NCBI GenBank assembly: GCA_963669155.1
Contig: OZ022576.1
Span: forward strand, 10,532,618-10,596,617
Length of the DNA: 64,000 nucleotides
Direction of reading: 5' to 3'
Source: Arbacia lixula
Lineage: Eukaryota > Echinodermata > Echinoidea > Arbacioida > Arbaciidae
Positions 56,706 through 64,000 of this stretch are shown here, piece after piece; positions within the stretch are counted from its first letter, which is position 1; each line of letters opens with the position of its first letter. The notes beneath the pieces were generated by a model. That model did no database searches, was not told the origin of the DNA, and worked only from the letters and a program-made list of their open reading frames with translations. The position numbers and the translations under genes are program-made.

Positions 56706-58640
56706 CGCCATACGATACATGTACTCTTTCGGAAACCACAACGGTGTGCACCGTTGTGGCACAGTACCCCTAATAACGAGAAAATCCATACGTCATTACA
56801 TAAAAAGGTGCGACACTCAGTCATGTCAATACTCGAAATATGTACGCATTGACAGGCACAAAAAGAAAAGGAAGAACAAGAAAGAGCAAAAACAAGGGGA
56901 GTCGATACAAGTTGTAAGCGGTGTAAGAGATGTAGATAGTTAGGTTGTGAGAGAAACATAGCGAGGGTCAGAGAGAGAGAGAGAGAGATGCTAATCATTG
57001 CAGTGTTCAGTATGTCTCAGCTTTATATGGACCGCTGGGAATACTAGACGCTTGAACTTTATTTTGTGATCTCGTGCATATCGTGAACTATCGTTCATGA
57101 AAATGGTTTCACAAGCTCAGACGCTTGTCAGTTGCCTTACGAGACTCCGCAGGTAGTTGCCACGTGAGGCTAATGTATGTATCCTGAAGGTCTAATGTAC
57201 TTAATTGTTGTCTCCTTCACTCCAACGATATTAGCGTAGCATAATATAGACTAACAAGAAACTATAATTATCAAAATTACAGACAACACGTTAAAAGAAA
57301 AATGTTCATGAACAATTGTGTTTCACACAGCCCTGCTGGGAGGAAACATGGTGACTAAAATCATCATGAGCATGGCTTTTTACTGTGTACTCTGCAGATA
57401 TAGTTTCCATATCGCCTATAGACCTATAAAACTTAATGTGTGTGAATAAACGATTATAATTTTCAACGCGTAACAAGAAGGCGTTTGATGTCTGAACACT
57501 AAGTTTGACATTTTCCCGATATTCCAATGGAATATACAAAATGGATATGAAACAAGTGAAACAGAATACAGTCATAACAACGCGAAAAGGAAAGTGCATT
57601 ACATGTTGAAGAAAGAGGGGAGGGGGTGCAGCAGAGACCGGGTTCTTATCAATGTTGATTGGGGGGGGGGGGGGGGGGGTAAAGAGAGTTTGCAAATGAT
57701 TTACGTTGAAAATGCACACTATAGCGAATTACATGCATAGGGTTGATTGGCAAAAAAGGTGATATGATTTGTGGACATAGTTGCAGGATGCATGGTTCCT
57801 TACTTCGTTCGTTATCGTGATTCGATACTATTTCTTCTTTTCTCTGTAATCATGTTTTTTTTTTTCAAAACATCGTACGAAATCAATCAAAGTAGCATCA
57901 TCAACCAACTTAATCAAGCTGGAAGCATAAATAATACCGTCGACATTTAAAAACAAAAATATAAATACGCAAAAACAACACCACAAACAGACAAACATGT
58001 TCTATATTTTTTTACTCCCTATGTACTCGTTGTCTACCTGACCGAACAAAATCAAAGCACATTGTAGCATGACGTCGGTAATTAATTTTTTAAAGGCACT
58101 CCCGGAAGGGGAGGGATGGGAAGGAGGGGAAACGGGGGGTTTGGGTGGGTGAGGAGGGTGGGGAAAAATGTAATCATGTGAATTAATTCTAAATGTTATT
58201 GACTTTAGCATCCTTGATCTAGTTATGGTGCAAATGAAAGTTAAGCTTTGCGCACACTGCAGTACAATTCGAGGACTTATACCCAAAGGGTGACGAAGAA
58301 CATATTGAAACATTGCCTTGCGAGCAGTGTGGAACATGGTTGTGTGCTAAAAGGGTTGGAATTTTCCTTTTCGAATGCACTCCAAACATCATTTGACGAG
58401 TAGGTGCATATTGTAGCCGGCTAGAGACAGAGAAATCATAATCATATTTGAATACGATAAAAGGTGACTGTCTATTCATCATTATTGTTCCGTGACTCAT
58501 TCCTCATGAAAAATGACAATAAAAACGATGACCAATATATAATGATAATAATAACATTAAATTATTAGAGACACATAATATAATTCAAATCTCTATTCAA
58601 GTCTCTCTGCGTGTGAAATTAAAAATTGATTATGTGAGGA
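56706..58640. other. Gene-free 5' flank of the TSP1/Ig gene
   Basis: Short GA tract at 56970-56990, a G-run at 57660-57680 and a G-rich stretch near 58100-58165. The open frames lack recognisable domains. Confidence 0.5.
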
Positions 58641-58651
58641 TTTGAAAACAA

Positions 58652-59275
58652 CTAATAATTATCAAACAGATGCGTCTTAGTGTTGATTTGAATTGATCGA
58701 AGTCTGTCAATGATCTAATGCCTTGGGGAAGTTTATTCCATAATGTCTTAGATTTTACCCGAATTTCAGAGAGAAGATTTTTTTGATTGAGAACGAAGAT
58801 TACGACTAGGCTGGTATCGTTTGAAGAGTTCAGTCAGCAGGCTGGTAAGATTGACAGAAACATTTCCACATAGACAATTGAATACACGAGTGAGGATTTT
58901 AACCTGAACACAAGCCCTTATCGGAAGCCAGTGGAGACTACGTAGGATCGGGGTTACGCGTTCAAATATCCTTTTCGCGTCACAAGCCTTGCCGCTGAAT
59001 TCTGTACATGTTGGAGTTTATTTAGTTGAGTCTCGGAGATTCCCAGAAACAGACCAGTATTGAAATCTAAATAACTAAATATAAATGCGTGAACGAGCCT
59101 CTATCCTATGTAGTCCAATGGCAGCCGATTTACAAATATTATCAATGTGAGTATTCATTCTCAGATCATCCTGAACAATAACTACAAGGTCACGTGCTTT
59201 TGAAACTGACAACTTACATGCACAACTTAAGTTTTTCCTAGATTTAACTTTAGACTGTTTTGCAGTGACCACCGC
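58652..59275 (-). pseudogene. CR1/L2-like non-LTR retrotransposon 3' fragment
   Basis: Minus-strand frames give KARDLVVIVQDDLRMNTHID followed by NICKSAAIGLHRI, then LRSLHWLPIRACVQVKILTR, then LWNKLPQGIRSLTDFDQFKS. These are hallmark phrases of the reverse transcriptase C-terminus of CR1/L2-type LINEs, here interrupted by stops and shifts. Confidence 0.85.
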
Positions 59276-59489
59276 TGTATTTCACACAAACAAGATTCAA
59301 TTTGAGTTATTACGTCTATTATGTCTACGCGTGAGTTATATTTCTACGCTGTACTTGTTCCGGCTACCATGCATCCACAAAACCACTCTAAAGGGACCAA
59401 TTAGAATGCTATTGTCCTCGGAAATGTACCACTACAGCGCTAATTACAACTTACAGGGCTTTGTCCTCATGTTGCATTCCATCCATAAA

Positions 59490-60260
59490 GAATGTACAAA
59501 CAGCGTAATCTCGTACTTGACCTGTTATCATGTATATTAGTCTTGTCTATTTTTGAATTGCCTCACTTTCGTGTCCTCATTTTATTTCCAAGCTTATCGG
59601 TGAATTTTTTTAGTTTGTTTCAGTAAAGATGAACAATCACCAAAAATAGAACAACACATCCAAGTTGACTAAAGAGCTTAATTGGGAATCGTCAGTACGT
59701 AGCACTGGATGTGTTTTCCATATACCGCAAATAGAGAAACCATAAGAAAAATTGTTTGTTGGGACTTACACTTACCTTGAATATGAACTGAATTCAAATT
59801 ACTCTTCATCAATTAAAGAGGTAACAGTAAAACAAAATGCCAAGGTTAAAACATGTCACAATATCGCTACTAAATCTACTACTACTACTACTACTTCTAC
59901 TAAGAATGTACAGACAACATAATCTCGGACTTGACCTGTTAACATGTTATAGTCTCATCTTTGTTTGAATTGCCTCGTTTTCGTGTCCTTATTTCGTCCC
60001 CAAGCTTGTTTTATGAAAAATGAACAGTCACACAAAAATAGAACAACACATCCAAGTTGACAACAGAGCTTAATTTGGAATCGTCAATACGTAATACTGG
60101 ATGTGTTTTCCATATACCGCAAATACAGAAACCTTACGAAAAATGTTCGTTGGTATTTACACATACTTTGAATATGAACTGAATTCAAATAACTCTTCAT
60201 CAATTAAAGTGGTAAAAGTAAAACAAAATGTCAATGTTAAAACCTGTCACAATATCACTA
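59490..60260. repeat. Tandem duplication, unit about 414 bp
   Basis: 59490-59903 is repeated from 59904 onward with about 85-90% identity (for example TCCAAGTTGAC...GATGTGTTTTCCATATACCG). Each copy ends in a CTA/TAC microsatellite. Confidence 0.9.
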
Positions 60261-60270
60261 CTACTATTAT

Positions 60271-60311
<41 letters not shown>

Positions 60312-60357
60312 CTGCTACTCCTACTACTGCTTCTTCTACTGCTGCTATTACTACTAT

Positions 60358-60424
<67 letters not shown>

Positions 60425-60455
60425 GCTACTACTACTACTACTACTGCTGCTGCTA
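60250..60455 (+). repeat. Expanded (TAC)n microsatellite
   Basis: About 200 bp of TAC/TGC units at the end of the second duplicated unit; the first copy has only about 25 bp. Poly-Ser, poly-Leu and poly-Thr frames here are not genes. Confidence 0.95.
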
Positions 60456-61629
60456 CTTTTTTTCTTCATATTTATTATGCGCACATTTATCATGAAAATC
60501 ACACACAGCCTTGTTCACATCTAATGATATGACCCAAATGATTATCAGAAAAAACACCATTGTGAGTACAAACGTTCTTTCTGTACTGTTGCTCCCCCCC
60601 CCCCCCCTCCTCGCCACACACACATACACTTCATTTACATTCGCAATCAATCACTACTTCGCACGGAGAGAACGGTCTGTATTCATGGTGTTTTGATTAA
60701 TTCGCCTTGTGCATGTAATGCTCTGCCTCCTCAATATAACCCATAAATTCTGCCAAAGGCAAACTAAAAAGATTTGTCCTCGCGTCAACCCAGGAGGCAT
60801 GGATGAAATAGGGCACTTGACGCTATGAATAATCTGTTATCCCGGTAAAAAAAAAAGTATAATGCCCACTCAAGATGTGTTAAAATGTGTGGGTATGTGT
60901 GTGTGAGGGGGGAGGGTGGCTGGCAAGTGTTGTAATGACGCTCTAGGCAATTCGGCCTCCTCCTTCATCACTGTTAAGAACAAGTTGACATTAACCTTCA
61001 ATCTGTGACATTAATTTCCCACGTCTCACCCCCGCACCCATGTGACACAAAGACGATACATCACAATCGAAACCTGTTTTAGCATGATTCCCTAGAGTAC
61101 ACGGCTCTTTGTGTATGCGGAAAACTTAAGCAATCATATAAATGCAATTAGTATTTTATTTCACTCAGGTAACATCGCTTTCTTATTTTTGAATAAGAAA
61201 AAAAAAACATTCACTATAGATTAAATTTCATTTTTTTTGGTTTCCGGAATATTAGTGTTTTTTATAAAGCATAAAATACTATGTTAGAATTTGATGCATT
61301 CTTATGCGAAAATGTTGTGCTTGCAACCTAGAATGCTTGTCCGTTTAGGCTTTCAGTTCACAAAAATAGTGTTTCAGAATCATGTCTATACCTCATTCCC
61401 TTTATTCCTGTATTTCACATGATTTCAATTACAACATATTGAACATTACTGTGCGACATGTATGTCATATCAAATTATCCAATCTAATTCATTGTTTATA
61501 CATTCGGTAATTTATACGTCTTCTGGAGAAACATGATAAAGCGCAAATACAAGCGCCATACTACAGACATTTCTCAATGTAATTTTTTTTGACACATCAA
61601 TATTACTTACTCACTTTTCAGAGGACTTT

Positions 61630-61925
61630 TGATGTACTACCTCGCTTTAGTAACGCTACCACACCGACCCTGACCCCCATATGAAATTTCGACTCGCCCA
61701 TTCCGCTTCTTCCCGAGAAACCCAGTACGGGGAAACACGTCGTACCGACATTTTATGTGTATTTGGCATTGCACTATTACGTAATCAGTACAGGGAAGAC
61801 GTACTACCTCGCTTTAGTAACATGATCTCACTGACCACGGCGCCCATATCCAATATCCAATATAGTATCTCTTTGCCCATTCGGCTTCGAGGCATCTTCC
61901 CAAGAAACACAGTGCAGCGCAAAGG
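61630..61925. repeat. Diverged tandem duplication, unit about 169 bp
   Basis: GTACTACCTCGCTTTAGTAAC occurs near 61632 and 61801. Both are followed by related sequence (GCCCATTC[CG]GCTTC... CCGAGAAAC/CCAAGAAAC). Confidence 0.75.
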
Positions 61926-62518
61926 AACACGCAAGAGTACCTACATTTCTTATTACAGACGATGTCGCGCCAGTATTTTTCTCTTGGTTCTCAGCTTGGA
62001 GTGTTGTCGGGTCTGATTTTGCACTTGCTTTTCTTAGTCCATTATATTGATCACCTATGCGTCTCAAAATTCTTACCCTTGTGCGCAAGATAAACTGGTG
62101 TTCTATGAAACTAAGTGTATAAAGTGTGACACGAGGGACGCAACAGTAATTAAGGGCAGCTCAATATCTTTTTGAACATCATTCAAAAGATTTCTTTACG
62201 TTGTATTTCGTTTGAACTTGTAAAAGTATTCGGCAAATGGATTATGTCGCCAGTGTTATTTTAACTTTGTCAGGGGTTTGAGTTGACATAAGATTAATCG
62301 TTTAAAAGAAATTTATTGAACCTAGAAGAGTCTCCCAGTGTAAGAATAATCTACCACTATGCTCCCTTTTAATTCACTTGTGTCCACATGGGTATTTCAG
62401 GAGACTCGGCATCAGGTATTTAAAAAAACCGATTCAGCATTACATGCCACATTTGTTGATGATAAAAACTAATTGCATTAGTACCTAGGAAGATTATGTA
62501 AATGCACATCTCTATTTT

Positions 62519-62962
62519 AAAGGGAGTATACTGTACTGGGAAGACAAAAAACCCTTCAAATGGTAATCATGAGTAATCTTCTTGCCAGTTGTCTTAAAGG
62601 GAGTATACTGTACTGGGAAGACAAAAAGCCTTCAAAATGTGATTGTGAGCAATCTTCTTGCCAATGGTCTTAAATTCATGTATTGTCCATTTTAGAAGCT
62701 TACTGAAAGTTATTTGCTCTCACATGATCCACATTTGGAATAAATAGTGATTTAATCACAAATCCTCAAAATGTTCGGCCCGAACAATGTGAGGATTTGT
62801 GATTAAATCAGTAATTACTCCAAATGTGGATAGTTTAATGGCAAATAACTTTCAGCAAGTTTCTAAAATAGACAATACATGAATTTAAGACCATTGGCAA
62901 GAAGATTGCTCACAATCACCTTTTGAAGGCCTTTTTGTCTTCCCAGTACAGTATACTCCCTT
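62519..62962. mobile_element. Fold-back element, copy 1 (with duplicated left end)
   Basis: The terminal AAAGGGAGTATACTGTACTG occurs at 62519 and again at 62598, and its mirror is at 62943-62962. Arms are about 175 bp with TTCGGCCCGAA at the centre. No coding content. Confidence 0.9.
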
Positions 62963-63258
62963 TAAATTCATGTATTGTCCATTTTAGAAACTTGCACAAA
63001 GTTATTTGCCCTAAAATTATTCACATTTGGTGTAATCAGTGATTAACTCACAATATTTCCAACTGTTCGGGCCGAACATTTAGATGATTTTGTGATTTAT
63101 CACTAATTACTCCATATCTGTATCATATGAGGGCAAATAACTTTCAGCAAGTTTCTAAAATGGACAATACATGAATTTAAGACCATTTGCAAGAAGATTG
63201 CTCACGATTACCTTTTGAAGGCTTTTTTGTCTTCCCAGTACAGTATACTCCCTTTAAA
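62960..63258. mobile_element. Fold-back element, copy 2
   Basis: Shares arms and the central palindrome (TTCGGGCCGAA) with copy 1 and abuts it directly. It lacks the outer left end and closes with the same CAGTACAGTATACTCCCTTT terminus. Confidence 0.9.
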
Positions 63259-64000
63259 CATAAATGCTGTTCTATGATCGGGGTCGGGACGACGTGAATT
63301 AAGTTATTTCATAATATGGTTTCTTTTTCCATAATCAGATGTAATACAGGTCTTCCATTTGCAAAGGTTATTTCTTTTTCATTTCCTGTTTTGAAAAGTA
63401 ACATTACGAACATTACTTAAGACAGAACTGCAGAGCTCGGGAATGAACTTCCTGGTAACTAATGTAAGAAGAAAATCAGCTGGCATGTTGAAAGTAAGGT
63501 CAGTTACCATGGTTATGTGTTGTCTGTTCGATTAATGAGGTCTGTGTCGTGACGGTCTGGACCTTACATCGAAGTATACAGGAAGGTTTCCTGCAATATG
63601 TAATGCATGTCCACGTGACTAAATTGCCAACGCTGCAGAGCTGGCCAGCTCTAACATGTCTAAGCAGCGTGACCTCTGTTTCATGGTAACGGAATTAAAG
63701 TGACATTTATGATACAGTATGGTTGTGAGCAGGGAATAATATGGCATATCGAATCGGTCTAACCCACGCCACAAAATGATGTGTGGAGCAGATCAAGTGA
63801 TCAAATGGTTAGACGTAACCTCCATTTCATATTACCTTTAATCCCTTGTGCGCAATATGAAATCATAATCGATGGTAATAGTGTGTAACTTGTGGCGCAC
63901 AATAAGGTAAAGAGTGCAATATGATGAACTGCCGTACAGTTCTACGATAAAATGTGTAATATCATTATGGTTAAAATGGGAAGGAACTGGGGGATTTTAG
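63259..64000. other. No feature recognised
   Basis: AT-rich sequence with no exon, repeat or RNA gene that I can support. Confidence 0.5.

Noticed and set aside
60100-60530. Poly-Leu, poly-Thr and poly-Ser open frames
   Set aside because: Products of the (TAC)n repeat read in different frames.

Overview
This window is animal (metazoan) genomic DNA. Its genes are split into many short, GC-rich exons with GT..AG borders, set in AT-rich introns full of long dinucleotide and trinucleotide repeats, fold-back elements and retrotransposon relics. The protein types and repeat style suggest a marine invertebrate, possibly an echinoderm or a relative. Nothing in the sequence fixes the species, so that part is a guess. 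No bacterial genes, CRISPR arrays or tRNA/rRNA genes were found.

Two cell-surface protein genes were reconstructed exon by exon, and they converge tail to tail. The first is on the + strand, from start codon 4472 to stop codon 19176. It encodes a type I membrane receptor of the macrophage-mannose-receptor style: signal peptide, four C-type lectin-like domains (CTLD1-4), a Thr-rich stalk, one transmembrane helix and a cytoplasmic tail of about 19 residues. Twelve coding exons join in consistent phase. One linking exon in CTLD1 is ambiguous between two candidates, and both keep the frame. CTLD4 carries a polybasic insert (RSRRRR) that looks like a furin site.

The second gene is on the - strand, from start codon 56448 to stop codon 20992. 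It encodes about 856 residues in 17 exons with matching phases throughout: signal peptide, six thrombospondin type 1 (TSP1) repeats, two immunoglobulin-like (Ig) domains, a transmembrane helix running into a cysteine cluster, and a Lys/Pro/Ala-rich cytoplasmic tail of about 200 residues built on a 15-residue repeat. I do not recognise this domain order as a named family. Two of its exons are only 15 nt long.

Layout: 1-4471 has no firm gene. 4472-19176 is the lectin receptor. 19177-20991 is the shared 3' flank. 20992-56448 is the TSP1/Ig receptor. 56449-64000 has no gene but holds a LINE relic, tandem duplications and two adjacent fold-back elements.

The most notable structure lies in the introns. 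There are decayed copies of the Ig1 first-half exon beside the intact one. Complementary microsatellites flank two symmetric TSP1 exons. A 157-bp tandem repeat inside a TIR-bounded element carries a DR1-type nuclear-receptor site in every copy. A 3.6-kb TIR element has a TTA target-site duplication. A cluster of heat-shock-element-like motifs sits in intron 1 of the lectin gene. A joint role for the two genes in adhesion or immune recognition is inference from their domains only.
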